This document shows positions 17,888 to 27,024 of a stretch of 64,000 nt of DNA, in pieces. Origin of the DNA: LMUY01 sp965199105 (lineage in GTDB: Bacteria; Pseudomonadota; Alphaproteobacteria; Acetobacterales; Acetobacteraceae); the NCBI GenBank assembly GCA_965199105.1, contig CBDAQO010000002.1, positions 372,001 through 436,000 of the forward strand, read 5' to 3'. The notes under the pieces are model-generated. The model saw nothing but the letters and a program-made list of their open reading frames with translations. It did no database searches and was not told the origin of the DNA. Positions within the stretch are counted from its first letter, which is position 1. Each line of letters begins with the position of its first letter. A program made the translations under genes and the position numbers.

Positions 17888-19312
17888 TCAGCGTGTCAGC
17901 ATCGCCTTGAGCGCCAGCCGCATCTTGCCGCGGTAGGGCGGGGCCAGCAATTCGAGCGCGTTCGGCCCCCGCGCCTGGAACACGCCGCGGGCGTGGGAAA
18001 AACGGCGGAACCCGTCCCGTCCGTGATAGGCGCCCATGCCCGACGCACCCACGCCGCCAAACGGCAGGTCGTCCTGGATGCAGTGCATGATCACGGTGTT
18101 GACCGCGACCCCGCCGGACATGCTGCCCGCCAGCACGGCCTCGAGCGTCGCGCGGTCCCTAGTGAATGGGTACAGCGCCAAGGGATGCGGCCGGGCGGCG
18201 ATGTAGGCCAGCGCGTCATGGAGGCTGCGGTAGCCGATGACGGGCAGGATGGGGCCGAAGATCTCCTCCTCCAGCAACGCGCTGTCCGCCGGCGCGTCCA
18301 GCACCACTGCCGGCGCCATGCGTCGCCCGCCCGGCGGCAGCTTCGCCCGCAGCACCCGCGCGCCCGCCGCCTCGGCGTCCTGCAGCAGGCCCTCCAGCCG
18401 GGCGAGATGGCGGTCGGAGACGATGCTGGTGTAGTCCGGGTTGCCCTCCACGGCCGGGTACATCGTGTTGGCGGCCTGCAGCACGGCGGTGGCGAACGCC
18501 TCCACATGGTCCTGCGGCACGAGCGCATAGTCGGGCGCGATGCAGGTTTGCCCGGCGCTGAACAGCTTGCCCACCGCGATGGTCCGCGCGGCGCGTGCCG
18601 GGTCGAAGTCGGGGCAGACCAGCGCGGGAGACTTGCCGCCGAGCTCGAGCGTGACCGGCGTGAGCGTCTCGGCGGCCGCGCGCGCCACCTTGCGTCCGAC
18701 GGTGGTGGACCCGGTGAACAGCAGGTGGTCGAGCGGCAACCCACACAGCGCCTCCCCGATGGCGGGGCCGCCGGTGACGACGGTGAGATACGCCGGGTCG
18801 ACCGCTTCGGCCACCAGGCGCGCGAACAGGCGGGAGAAGCGCGGCACCAGCTCGGACAGCTTGACGATCACGCGGTTGCCGGCGGCGATGGCGCCCACCA
18901 GCGGGCCCATGGTCAGCAGCAGCGGGTAGTTCCACGGCGAGACGATGGCGACGCAGCCGAGCGGTTGCCACTGCACGAAGGCGCGGCCGGGCCAGAACCC
19001 GGCGTTGACCCGGCGGCGCTCCGGCTGCATCCAGCGGCGCAGGTTGGTGCGGGCGAAGCGGATGGCGCCCAGCGAGGGCACCACTTCGGCGATCATCGTC
19101 TCCGGCGTCGCGCGATGGCCGAAATCGGCCGCGATCGCCTCGGCCAACGCGTCCCGATGGGTGCGCACCAGCCGGTCCAGCGCGGCCAGCACGGCCAGGC
19201 GCTGCTCGGCCGAAATCGTGCCATCCCGCCGCGCGGCGCTGCGCTGCAGGTTGAGCAGGCGGGCGGGCGCCTCGGTGTCGTCCTCGGCGGGCGCAAGCAG
19301 CGCGGTGTTCAT
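17888..19312 (-). CDS. Coniferyl aldehyde dehydrogenase-like ALDH
   Basis: A 474-residue aldehyde dehydrogenase. The helical N-terminus (DGTISAEQRLAVLAAL) followed by SLGAIRFARTNLRRWMQPER is the pattern of the coniferyl-aldehyde dehydrogenase (CalB) subfamily. Catalytic residues are intact: Asn128 in SPWNYP, Glu223 in LELGGKS and Cys257 in SAGQTC. The family oxidises cinnamyl-type or fatty aldehydes with NAD. The C-terminal RGKMRLALKAML is typical of this group. It is divergent from a nu-class GST gene. The substrate is inferred from subfamily pattern only. Confidence 0.82.
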   Translation of the reverse strand: MNTALLAPAEDDTEAPARLLNLQRSAARRDGTISAEQRLAVLAALDRLVRTHRDALAEAIAADFGHRATPETMIAEVVPSLGAIRFARTNLRRWMQPERRRVNAGFWPGRAFVQWQPLGCVAIVSPWNYPLLLTMGPLVGAIAAGNRVIVKLSELVPRFSRLFARLVAEAVDPAYLTVVTGGPAIGEALCGLPLDHLLFTGSTTVGRKVARAAAETLTPVTLELGGKSPALVCPDFDPARAARTIAVGKLFSAGQTCIAPDYALVPQDHVEAFATAVLQAANTMYPAVEGNPDYTSIVSDRHLARLEGLLQDAEAAGARVLRAKLPPGGRRMAPAVVLDAPADSALLEEEIFGPILPVIGYRSLHDALAYIAARPHPLALYPFTRDRATLEAVLAGSMSGGVAVNTVIMHCIQDDLPFGGVGASGMGAYHGRDGFRRFSHARGVFQARGPNALELLAPPYRGKMRLALKAMLTR

Positions 19313-19371
19313 GGCGGTGGTCTCGGTGGAATGGGTCTATAGCTGGGCGCAGGGAAGCACGGAGCCAAGCC

Positions 19372-20001
19372 ATGATCGAGTTGCACAGTTTCAACACCCC
19401 GAACGGGCGCAAGATCAGCGTGGCGCTAGAGGAGATGGGGCTGCCCTACAGCGTGCACGTGGTGGACATCACCAAGGGCGAACAGCAGGCGCCGGAGTTC
19501 CTGCGCATCAGCCCGAACAACAAGATTCCCGCCATCGTGGACACCGACGGGCCCGGCGGCGCGCCGATCAGCGTGTTCGAGAGCGGCGCCATTCTGCTCT
19601 ACTTGGGCGAGAAGACCGGCCAGTTCCTCCCCACCGGGCTGCGCGAGCGGATCCCCGTGCTGGAGTGGCTGATGTGGCAGATGGGCGGGTTCGGCCCGAT
19701 GCCTGGCCAGGTGCACCATTTCCTGACGGTGACCGACCCGGCGGCGCGCGACTACGGCGTGGAGCGCTATTCGGCGGAGACCAGGCGGCTGTACGGCGTG
19801 CTGGACCGTCGCCTGGCCGAGGTGGAGTATGTCGCCGGGGCGCTCTCGGTGGCGGATTTCGCCATCCTGGGCTGGGCCTGGCGGCATGAGCGGCATCAGG
19901 TGGACCTAGCCGGGTTCCCGAGCGTGCAACGCTGGTTCAACGCATTGATGGCGCGCCCGGGCGTGACCAAGGGCTTCTCAGTACCACTGAGCCGCGGCTA
20001 G
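19372..20001 (+). CDS. Nu-class glutathione transferase (YfcG/YghU/Ure2-like)
   Basis: A 209-residue GST. The motif TPNGRKISVALEE near the N-terminus, ISPNNKIPAIVD and the long QMGGFGPMPGQVHHF helix identify the YfcG/YghU group, which act as GSH-dependent disulfide-bond reductases and have weak peroxidase activity. The C-terminal LSVADFAILGW carries the N-capping Asp. An extra GGA codon block (DGPGGAPISVFESGAI) precedes the conserved ESGA motif, as in family members. It is divergent from the aldehyde dehydrogenase gene, and its 3' end abuts a palindromic repeat. Confidence 0.88.
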   Translation: MIELHSFNTPNGRKISVALEEMGLPYSVHVVDITKGEQQAPEFLRISPNNKIPAIVDTDGPGGAPISVFESGAILLYLGEKTGQFLPTGLRERIPVLEWLMWQMGGFGPMPGQVHHFLTVTDPAARDYGVERYSAETRRLYGVLDRRLAEVEYVAGALSVADFAILGWAWRHERHQVDLAGFPSVQRWFNALMARPGVTKGFSVPLSRG

Positions 20002-20037
20002 ACCAAGACCGGCTCAGATAGAGTCGCCGGTCATGGT

Positions 20038-20104
20038 CTAGCTCTTTGTTTTAGCGAGCATGTTTACCGATCAAGTGACTTCACTTGATGCGGTCATGCT
20101 CTAG
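20038..20104. repeat. Dispersed palindromic intergenic repeat, copy 2
   Basis: This 67-base element has the same length and layout as 631-697. The shared blocks are the initial CTA, TGTTTT, GCGAGCAT and the terminal TGCTCTAG. The central stem differs in sequence but keeps its pairing (here TCAAGTG, ACTT, CACTTGA). It lies between convergent genes, and its final CTAG supplies the stop codon of the GMC oxidoreductase. Confidence 0.7.
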
Positions 20105-21681
20105 GCGTTGATTGGCTGGCGCATGCGGCGGGCGAGGTTCTCGCCGATCATCACGCAGGTGAAGTGCAGGTTGGCGCGGCAGTCCGCCGGCATGATCGAG
20201 GCGTCCGCCACGCGCAGCCCGGTGACGCCGCGCACGCACAAATCAGGGTCGACCACGCCGCGCGGGTCCTCGTAGGCAGTCATGCGGCAGGTGCCGGCGG
20301 CGTGCTGGATGTCGGCGCACTCGGCCAGCATCACGGCATCCAGCTCGGCGGCAGGCAGGGCGGCGGCGGCGGCGGGCGTGAGCGCGGTCTCGCCGAAGCG
20401 GATGGCCTCGCATAGGGTGGCGAGGGCGGGCTGGGCGGTCAGCGCGGCGAGGCGGCGGACGGCGTCACGCATGCGGACGCAGTCGCGCTCGTCGGACAGC
20501 ATGTTCTCCTCGATCACCGGGTCGGCGCCGGGGTCGGGCGAGGTGAAGTGCAGCTCGCCGCGGGAGAACGCATTGTACAACCCGGCGCCGACCGCGCCCT
20601 CGCCGGCCGGAGCAGTGGCGCCGGGAATGGGCAGGCCGCGATGGTTGTAGGCGATCAGGATCATGTCCCGCGTGCCGCCGCCGGCCAGGCCGCTGCTGTA
20701 GGTGGCGCAACAATTGGTGTGGCGCGCGTCGAGGCTGGTGGCGCGGTGCGGCGGCGCAAGCTGCAGGGTGGCGCGCAGCACGGGATGGTCCATCAGGTTG
20801 CGGCCGACATGCGGCAGGTCGTGCAGCACGGGCACGCCAAGCCGGGCCAGCGTGCCCGCCGGGCCGAGGCCGGAGCGGACCAGGATGGCCGGGCTGTGGA
20901 TGGCGCCGGCGCAGAGCACCACCTGGCTGGCCGCGACGGCCTCAGGCGGCGACCCGGCGAAGCTCACCAGTACCCCGGCGGCGCGGCGGCCGTCGAATAG
21001 GACGCGGTGCACCACGGCGCCACCACGGATGTCGAGGTTGGGCCGGCCGCGGGCGGGCTCGAGGTAGGCGTCGTTGGTGGTGACGCGCTGGCCGTGGCGC
21101 AGGTTGATCGGGTTGCAGGTGACGCCCTCGCCCACGGGCGCGTTCAGGTCGGGGTGCCAGGGGTAGCCCAGCGCCAGGGCGGCGTCGCGAAAGCCGCGGT
21201 CCACCGCGCCCCATTGCGCTTCGGGCATGCGGTAGACCGGCAACGGGCCGCCGGGATGGGTCTCGTCGTCCTCGATGGCGTCGAACAGCGGCATCACCTC
21301 CGCGGCGGACCAGCCTTCGCAGCCGGCTTCGGCCCAGCCGTCGAACGCTTCCGGGACGCCGCGGATGGCGATCTGGGCGTTGACCGCCGAGCTGCCGCCC
21401 ATGGCCCGGCCGCGCCAGTAGAAGCGCGGCTGCTGCGCGGCGGTGCGGCGGGCCAGCAAGGTGGGCCATTGCCAGGCGGCCTGGTGCGCCGGGTCGTTCA
21501 TAAACGGGATGATGTTGGGGCTGCGCAGGGCGTGCGGGGCGTCCGCGCTGCGCCAATCCGGTCCGGCCTCGAGCAGCAGCACGCGGCGATGCGGGTCTTC
21601 CGACAGGCGGGCGGCCAGCGGCGCACCGGACGAGCCGCCGCCGACCACGATCACGTCGTATTGCGCGGGGTCCTGGGTCAT
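20101..21681 (-). CDS. GMC-family FAD oxidoreductase
   Basis: A 526-residue glucose-methanol-choline oxidoreductase that oxidises an alcohol using FAD. The dinucleotide motif GGGSSG (14-19) opens the protein, WRGRAMGGSSAVNAQIAIRG is the FAD-covering loop, CAGAIHSPAILVRSG is the second GMC signature, and HAAGTCRM is near the active site. The ATG overlaps the stop of the upstream DppF gene (ATGA), so it is probably the last gene of the peptide-transport block. Choline or alkyl-alcohol dehydrogenases are the nearest functional types. Its stop codon lies in a palindromic repeat. Confidence 0.9.
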   Translation of the reverse strand: MTQDPAQYDVIVVGGGSSGAPLAARLSEDPHRRVLLLEAGPDWRSADAPHALRSPNIIPFMNDPAHQAAWQWPTLLARRTAAQQPRFYWRGRAMGGSSAVNAQIAIRGVPEAFDGWAEAGCEGWSAAEVMPLFDAIEDDETHPGGPLPVYRMPEAQWGAVDRGFRDAALALGYPWHPDLNAPVGEGVTCNPINLRHGQRVTTNDAYLEPARGRPNLDIRGGAVVHRVLFDGRRAAGVLVSFAGSPPEAVAASQVVLCAGAIHSPAILVRSGLGPAGTLARLGVPVLHDLPHVGRNLMDHPVLRATLQLAPPHRATSLDARHTNCCATYSSGLAGGGTRDMILIAYNHRGLPIPGATAPAGEGAVGAGLYNAFSRGELHFTSPDPGADPVIEENMLSDERDCVRMRDAVRRLAALTAQPALATLCEAIRFGETALTPAAAAALPAAELDAVMLAECADIQHAAGTCRMTAYEDPRGVVDPDLCVRGVTGLRVADASIMPADCRANLHFTCVMIGENLARRMRQPINA

Positions 21682-22631
21682 GACAGCTCTCCAAGCCGGA
21701 TGCAGGCCGCGCGGTGGCTGGGTTCGCGCTCGTCCGGCGGCGGCACGGTGGCGGCGCAGGCGGGGATGGCGTGCGGGCAGCGGGTGCGGAACACGCAGCC
21801 GGAGGGGGGCGCGAGCGGGCTGGGCGGGTCGCCCTGCAACAGGATGCGGCGGCTGGCCGGGCCGGCCGGGTCGAGCGTCGGGCAGGCGGAAAGCAGGGCC
21901 TTGGTGTAGGGGTGTAGCGGGCGCGCCAGCACGCGGTCGGCCGGGCCTTGCTCCATCACCCGGCCCAAATAGAGCACGATCACCCGGCTGCACAGCGCGC
22001 GCACCACGTGCAGGTCGTGGCTGATGAACAGCAGGCCAACGCCGAGGCGGGCGCGCAAATCGGCGAACAAGGCGAGGATTTGCGCCTGCACCGAGACGTC
22101 CAGTGCGGAGACGGCCTCGTCGGCGACCAGGAAGTCCGGCTGGGGAGCGAGCGCTCGGGCGATGGCGACGCGCTGGCGCTGGCCGCCGCTGAACTCGTGC
22201 GGGTAGCGGCTGGCTTGGGCGGCGCTGAGGCCGACTTGCTCGAGCAGGCTGGCGACGGTGCTGCTGGCGCTGGGAATGCCATGGATGGCGAGGCCGTCCG
22301 CAATCTGGGCGCCTACCCGGCGGCGCGGGTCGAGCGAGGCGAACGGGTCCTGGAACACCAACTGCATGCGGCGCCGGGTGGCGCGCGACGGGCTGCGGGC
22401 GACGTCCTCCCCGTCCAGCAACACGCGCCCGGTGGAGGGCGGCAGCAAGCCGAGCAGCAGCCGCCCGATGGTGCTCTTGCCCGACCCGCTCTCCCCCACC
22501 AGCCCAACCGCCTCGCCGCGCTCCACGGTGAGCGACACGTCGGTAACGGCTTGCACCGGCCGTCCCCGCCCAAACAGGCTGCGCGCGCCGAACTGCCGCC
22601 CCAGCCCTTCCGCGGCGATAAGCGGCGTCAT
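21678..22631 (-). CDS. Oligopeptide ABC transporter ATP-binding protein, DppF type
   Basis: A 317-residue ATPase. Walker A is GESGSGKS (46-53), the Q-loop is in LVFQDPFASLDPR, the signature is FSGGQRQRVAIARAL and Walker B is LVADEAVSALD, with a Glu-to-Ala variant (DEA) common in DppF. The C-terminal region CVFRTRCPHAIPAC has the Cys pattern of the oligopeptide C-terminal domain. The ATG at 22629-22631 is preferred: GGGAG six bases upstream is part of a REP-like hairpin. The frame upstream of it only translates that repeat. Confidence 0.9.
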   Translation of the reverse strand: MTPLIAAEGLGRQFGARSLFGRGRPVQAVTDVSLTVERGEAVGLVGESGSGKSTIGRLLLGLLPPSTGRVLLDGEDVARSPSRATRRRMQLVFQDPFASLDPRRRVGAQIADGLAIHGIPSASSTVASLLEQVGLSAAQASRYPHEFSGGQRQRVAIARALAPQPDFLVADEAVSALDVSVQAQILALFADLRARLGVGLLFISHDLHVVRALCSRVIVLYLGRVMEQGPADRVLARPLHPYTKALLSACPTLDPAGPASRRILLQGDPPSPLAPPSGCVFRTRCPHAIPACAATVPPPDEREPSHRAACIRLGELS

Positions 22632-22632
22632 T

Positions 22633-24549
22633 CTAAGCTCCCTCTCCCGCCTGCGGGAGAGGGTTGGGGTGAGGCCTGCCTTCAATCACTAACGCCATAC
22701 TGCCCCCATCCCGCCCTCTTCCAGAGGGAGTTTCAAGAGGCGTGGCGAGCTCTTGCCAGCGGCGGCAGCGGGAGGCGCGGTCGGCGGCCACAGTGAGCAG
22801 CGCGGGCCGGGCGGCGTCGCAGGCGGGCTCGTGCAGGGGGCAGCGCGGCGCGAAGGCGCAGCCCGGCGGCAGCGCGGCGAGCGCGGGCACCACGCCATCG
22901 ATGCCCTCGGGCAGCCCACCGTGCTCGGAAGGGGCGCTGCGCAGCAAGGCGGCGGTGTAGGGGTGCAGCGGGCGGGCGAACACGGCTGCGGCGCGGCCCT
23001 GCTCCACGATCTCGCCGGCATACATCACCGCCACCCGGTCAGCGAGCCCGGCCACCACGGCCAGGCTGTGGCTGATGAACACCATGCTCATGCCGCGCTC
23101 CCGCTTGAACGTGGCGAGCAGCTCCAGCACCTGGGCCTGGATCGTCACGTCCAGCGCGGTGGTGGGCTCGTCGGCGATCAGCAGGCGCGGATCGTTGGCG
23201 ATTGCCATGGCGATCCCGACGCGCTGGCGCATGCCGCCGGAGAGTTCGTGCGGGAAGGCGCGGGCGCGGCGGGCCGGGTCGGCCAGGCCCACGCTGTGCA
23301 GCAGGCCGGCCACGTCGCGCGGGCGGCCAGCGCCCCCATGGGCGCGCATCGCCTCGCCCAGCTGGTTCCCGACGCGGTGGACCGGGTTGAGGCTGCTCAG
23401 CGGGTCCTGGAACACCATGGCGGCCTGCTTGCCGCGCAGCCGCCGCAACGTGGCCGCCGGCGCGCGCAGCACCTCGGTGCCGCCGACCCAGACTGCGCCG
23501 GATGCTGCGTGGGCGGCGGGCGGCAACAGCCCCATGATGGCGAGCCCGAGCATGGACTTGCCCGAGCCGCTCTCCCCCAACACCGCCAGCGTCTCGCCCG
23601 GCTGCACGGTGAGGCTGACGTCGCGCACCGGGTGGATCGGCCCCGCCTCGGTGGCGATCGCGACGGTCAGCCCCTGCACCGCCAGCACCGGGCCGGCGGG
23701 CGGCAGCAGTCCGGGCGCGATCAGCTCCAGCAGGTGGCGACGGCGCGGGCTGCGATGCGGGTCGGTGGCGTCGCGCAACTGGTCACACACCCGGTTCAGC
23801 GTGAGGATGGTGAGCGAGAGCGCCAGGCAGGGCCACAGCAGCAAGGCGGGGGCCTGCGCCATGGTGGTGCGCCCGGCGGCGATCATCAGCCCCCAGGACG
23901 GCGCCGGCGGCACCACGCCGAGGCCCAGGAAGGAAAGCCCGCTTTCCAGCACAACCGCCGAAGACGCCGCCAGCCCGACCTGGACCAGGATGGGCCCGGC
24001 GATGTTGGGCAGCACGGTGCGCGCCAGGATGCGCAGCCGACCGGCGCCGAGCACCCGCACCGCCTCCACATAGTCCTGCCCGCGCACCGCCAGCACGCCG
24101 CCATAGGCCACGCGAGTGAACCCCGGCAGGTAGACCAGCGCCAGCACCGGGATGAGCGTCGCAGCACCCGGGCCGAGCAGCGTCACCACCAGCAAGGCCA
24201 GCAGCAGCGGCGGGAAGCACAGCACGGCGTCCATGCTGCGGATGGCGAAGAACTCGGCCAGCTTGCCCAGAAAGCCGCCCACCAGCCCCAGCACCGTTCC
24301 CACCACGCAGGCCAGCGCGGTCGACCCGGCGGCCACCGCGAGCGACACCCGGGCGCCCCAAATCAGGCGGGACAGCACGTCGCGGCCATACTCGTCCTGC
24401 CCCAGCCAGTGCGCCCGCGACGGCACGGCCAGGCGGTGCGCCACGTCCATCTTGAGCGGCACGGCGAGCGGCAGCAGCGGCGCCAGCGCGGCCAGCAGCA
24501 CGATCGTCCCGAGCGCTGCGAACGGCAACCAGTGTGCCGGCCTGCGCAT
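22633..24549 (-). CDS. Fused DppC permease / DppD ATP-binding protein
   Basis: A single 638-residue protein joins an oligopeptide permease to its ATPase. Residues 1-265 are a DppC-type membrane domain with the coupling loop EAVRVLGAGRLRILARTVL (162-180). Residues 285-600 are a DppD-type ATPase with Walker A GESGSGKS (325-332), signature LSGGMRQR (436-443) and Walker B LLIADEP (456-462). The oligopeptide C-terminal Cys motif FAPRCPLHEPAC precedes a tail (about 603-638) that is simply translated REP sequence. Such permease-ATPase fusions are known in alphaproteobacteria. It overlaps dppB by one base (TGATG). Confidence 0.88.
   Translation of the reverse strand: MRRPAHWLPFAALGTIVLLAALAPLLPLAVPLKMDVAHRLAVPSRAHWLGQDEYGRDVLSRLIWGARVSLAVAAGSTALACVVGTVLGLVGGFLGKLAEFFAIRSMDAVLCFPPLLLALLVVTLLGPGAATLIPVLALVYLPGFTRVAYGGVLAVRGQDYVEAVRVLGAGRLRILARTVLPNIAGPILVQVGLAASSAVVLESGLSFLGLGVVPPAPSWGLMIAAGRTTMAQAPALLLWPCLALSLTILTLNRVCDQLRDATDPHRSPRRRHLLELIAPGLLPPAGPVLAVQGLTVAIATEAGPIHPVRDVSLTVQPGETLAVLGESGSGKSMLGLAIMGLLPPAAHAASGAVWVGGTEVLRAPAATLRRLRGKQAAMVFQDPLSSLNPVHRVGNQLGEAMRAHGGAGRPRDVAGLLHSVGLADPARRARAFPHELSGGMRQRVGIAMAIANDPRLLIADEPTTALDVTIQAQVLELLATFKRERGMSMVFISHSLAVVAGLADRVAVMYAGEIVEQGRAAAVFARPLHPYTAALLRSAPSEHGGLPEGIDGVVPALAALPPGCAFAPRCPLHEPACDAARPALLTVAADRASRCRRWQELATPLETPSGRGRDGGSMALVIEGRPHPNPLPQAGEGA
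22640..22674. repeat. REP-like hairpin inside the ABC operon
   Basis: The perfect stem CCCTCTCCCGC (22640-22650) and GCGGGAGAGGG (22653-22663) is followed by TTGGGGTGAGG. On the minus strand it encodes the last residues of the DppC-DppD fusion, and its outer edge provides the GGGAG ribosome-binding site of the DppF gene. A related fragment, CCCTCTTCCAGAGGGAG, lies close by near 22713-22729. Confidence 0.75.
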
Positions 24550-25499
24550 CAGGCGTGGCGCACTTTGGGGTCGAGCGCGGCGTAGAGCAGGTCGGTGAGC
24601 AGGTTGAGGGTGACGAACAGCACCGAGATCACCAGCACCACCGCCTGCACCTCCGGGTAGTCGCGCTGGTTCACCGAGTCCACCAGCAAGCCAGACAGGC
24701 CCGGATAGTTGAACACGTATTCCACCAGCACCGTGCCGCCGAGCAGGCCGCCCAGGTTCAGCGCCACCACCGTCACCACCGGCATCATCGCGTTGCGCAA
24801 CACGTGGTGCAGCAGCACGGCGCGGCGGCTGAGGCCCTTGGCGGTGGCGGTGCGCACGTGGTCGCGCCACAGCACGTCCAGCACGGCGGCGCGGGTGATG
24901 CGGACCACGGTGGCGGCCAGGCCGGCCGCGATGGTGACGGCCGGCATGGCGAGCAGCACGAAGTGGCGGCCCGGCGCCTGCGCGAGCGGCACGTAGCCGC
25001 CCGCCGGCAGCCAGTGCAGCCATTGCGCGAACACGAACACCAGCAGCGTGCCGAGCACGAACACCGGCACGGCCAGGCCCAGCGCCGCCAGGCCGGAAAG
25101 GGCCGCATCCAGCCAGCCGCCCTGGCGCAGCGCCGCCAGCAGGCCGAGCGGCAACCCGGCGGCCAGCGCGACCACGGCGGCGGCGGCGATCAGTTCCAGC
25201 GTGCGGGGCAGCCGGGTGGCGATCTCGGGCCAGATCGGGCTGCCATCCTGCAGGCTCTGGCCCAGGTCACCATGCAGCACCTGGCCGAGGCTGCCGAGAT
25301 ATTGCGCGAGTAGCGGGCGGTCGAGGCCCAACTGGTCACGCAGTTGCGCCACCGACGCCGGGTCGGGCGCGCTGCCGCCCTGGGACAGCAGCAGCTCCGC
25401 CGGGTCACCGGGCACCAGGTGGATGGCCATGAAGATCACCGTGGCGACGACCCAGATCAGCAGGGCGGCGATGCCGATGCGGCGCAGGACCCAGCCCAT
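24549..25499 (-). CDS. Oligopeptide ABC transporter permease, DppB type
   Basis: A 316-residue inner-membrane permease with about six segments. The N-terminus (RRIGIAALLIWVVATVIF) followed by HLVPGDPAELLL is diagnostic of DppB/OppB. The coupling loop is in DHVRTATAKGLSRRAVLLHHVLRNA, and the C-terminus ends LTDLLYAALDPKVR as in the family. It lies three bases after the binding-protein gene and overlaps the fused DppC-DppD gene by one base. With the fusion and DppF it completes the importer. Confidence 0.92.
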   Translation of the reverse strand: MGWVLRRIGIAALLIWVVATVIFMAIHLVPGDPAELLLSQGGSAPDPASVAQLRDQLGLDRPLLAQYLGSLGQVLHGDLGQSLQDGSPIWPEIATRLPRTLELIAAAAVVALAAGLPLGLLAALRQGGWLDAALSGLAALGLAVPVFVLGTLLVFVFAQWLHWLPAGGYVPLAQAPGRHFVLLAMPAVTIAAGLAATVVRITRAAVLDVLWRDHVRTATAKGLSRRAVLLHHVLRNAMMPVVTVVALNLGGLLGGTVLVEYVFNYPGLSGLLVDSVNQRDYPEVQAVVLVISVLFVTLNLLTDLLYAALDPKVRHA

Positions 25500-25502
25500 G
25501 CG

Positions 25503-27020
25503 TCAGGCGAGGCTGGTGTCTTCGAGGGTGGCGCCGGAGAAGAAGGTGAGCGCGCCAGGCATGTTGGTGAACCCCGTCACGTTGCGTGTCATGGCGTAGC
25601 CCTGCGAACGCCATGCCAGGAAGCTGGCCGGGACCTGCGCCACGGCCAGACGCTGCACGTCGTCGTAGATGGCGCGGCGCTTGGCCGGGTCGAACTCCGC
25701 GCGGCCGGCGGCGAACAGCCCCTCTAGCTCGGGCAGGCGCAGGTCGTAGGAGCGGGCCATGCTGGCGCCGAGCGAGGAGTCGAGCAGCGGGGCCAAGCCG
25801 TCCGGGTCGTTGCCGTCGGTGGTGGTGCCGCCGACGGCGAACTCGTATTGTCCGCGGTTGCCGAGCGCCACGCGGGTGGCCCAGTCGGGCAAGGCGAGCT
25901 GCGCCTGGATGCCGATGTCGGCCAGATGCTGCTGCATCAGCACCGCGGTGTCCTTGTGCATGCCGTATTGCGCGGTGGCGAGCAGGGTGCAGGCGAAGCC
26001 CTCGCCCTTGCCGGCCGCGCTCAGCAACTGCTTGGCGCGGTCCAGGTCGTAGTGCCAGGCATGCGCCAGTCCGTCGTTGTAGAACGGGCTCTGCGGCAGG
26101 ATCGGCAGTCCCTCGAGGGCGGCGCCGCGGCCGAAGAACACCGACTTCACGATCTCGTCGCGCCGGATCGCCAGCGACACCGCCAGGCGCACGCGCGGGT
26201 CGGTGAACGGGCCGGTGGCGCCGTTGAAGGTCACGTACATCACCGGGCCGTCGACGGTCTCGAGCTTGAGCTTTGGGTCGGCCTCGATGCCGGCCATGCT
26301 TTGCCAGGGCACGTATTCGATCAGGTCCACGTCGCCGGCCTGCAGGGCAGCGACGCGGGCGGTCTCGTCGGCATAGACGATCACGTCGACGCCCGGCAGC
26401 TTGGGCAGGCCGGGGCGGTAGAACTTGTCCCAGGGCGCGAGCGTGATGGAGACGCCGCGGTCCTGCGCGGCGATCACGAACGGGCCGCAACCGACCGGCG
26501 CGCTGCCGCTGCCCTGGGCCACGATCGGCATTTCGTAGGCCGCCAGCCAGAGCGGCAGCGTGACGGTCGGCTGCTTCATGATGATGCGCACGGTGCGGGC
26601 GTCCGGCGTTTCCACCCGGTCGATGCCCTGCATCTGGCCGCGCATGTAGGCGATGGAGTGCTCGGCGGCGACCTGCTGCAGGCTCCATTGCACGTCGGCC
26701 GCGGTCACCGGGTTGCCGTTGTGGAACTGGGCCTCGCGCAGGTGGAAGCGCCAGCCGGCGTCTCCGTCGCGCTCCCAGTGCTCGGCCAGCTCGCCCTGCA
26801 GGTTACCCGCCGGGTCGTAGGAGGTGAGCCCGCGATGGGTGAGCAGGGTGATGGTGGCGGCGGCGGTGCCGGCCTGCACCCAGGGCATGAAGGAGGGCGG
26901 GTAGGAGCTGAGGCCAAAGCGGAGCCGCTTGCTGGCATCCGCGGCATAGGCCGGCCCGCGCAGGAACGGCAGCGCGCCAGCAGCCAGAGACGTTGTAAGC
27001 GCGCGGCGGGTTAGGGCCAT
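25503..27020 (-). CDS. Peptide/nickel-type ABC substrate-binding protein (SBP_bac_5)
   Basis: A 505-residue periplasmic protein that captures the importer's substrate. An N-terminal export signal (LTRRALTTSLAAGALPFLRG, then AYAAD) has an Arg pair suited to the Tat route. The mature protein shows family landmarks: LTHRGLTSYDPAGNLQGELA, WRFHLREAQFHNGNPVTAADV and DPRVRLAVSLAI. Members bind peptides, opines, glutathione or nickel chelates. The adjacent hydantoinase/oxoprolinase genes (five bases away) suggest a cyclic amide or gamma-glutamyl-type ligand, which is an inference. Confidence 0.88.
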   Translation of the reverse strand: MALTRRALTTSLAAGALPFLRGPAYAADASKRLRFGLSSYPPSFMPWVQAGTAAATITLLTHRGLTSYDPAGNLQGELAEHWERDGDAGWRFHLREAQFHNGNPVTAADVQWSLQQVAAEHSIAYMRGQMQGIDRVETPDARTVRIIMKQPTVTLPLWLAAYEMPIVAQGSGSAPVGCGPFVIAAQDRGVSITLAPWDKFYRPGLPKLPGVDVIVYADETARVAALQAGDVDLIEYVPWQSMAGIEADPKLKLETVDGPVMYVTFNGATGPFTDPRVRLAVSLAIRRDEIVKSVFFGRGAALEGLPILPQSPFYNDGLAHAWHYDLDRAKQLLSAAGKGEGFACTLLATAQYGMHKDTAVLMQQHLADIGIQAQLALPDWATRVALGNRGQYEFAVGGTTTDGNDPDGLAPLLDSSLGASMARSYDLRLPELEGLFAAGRAEFDPAKRRAIYDDVQRLAVAQVPASFLAWRSQGYAMTRNVTGFTNMPGALTFFSGATLEDTSLA

Positions 27021-27024
27021 GGTG

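Noticed and set aside
24550..25023. N-terminal extension of the DppC-DppD fusion
   Set aside because: It overlaps dppB in another frame and is low in sense. The permease clearly begins at the ATG at 24549.
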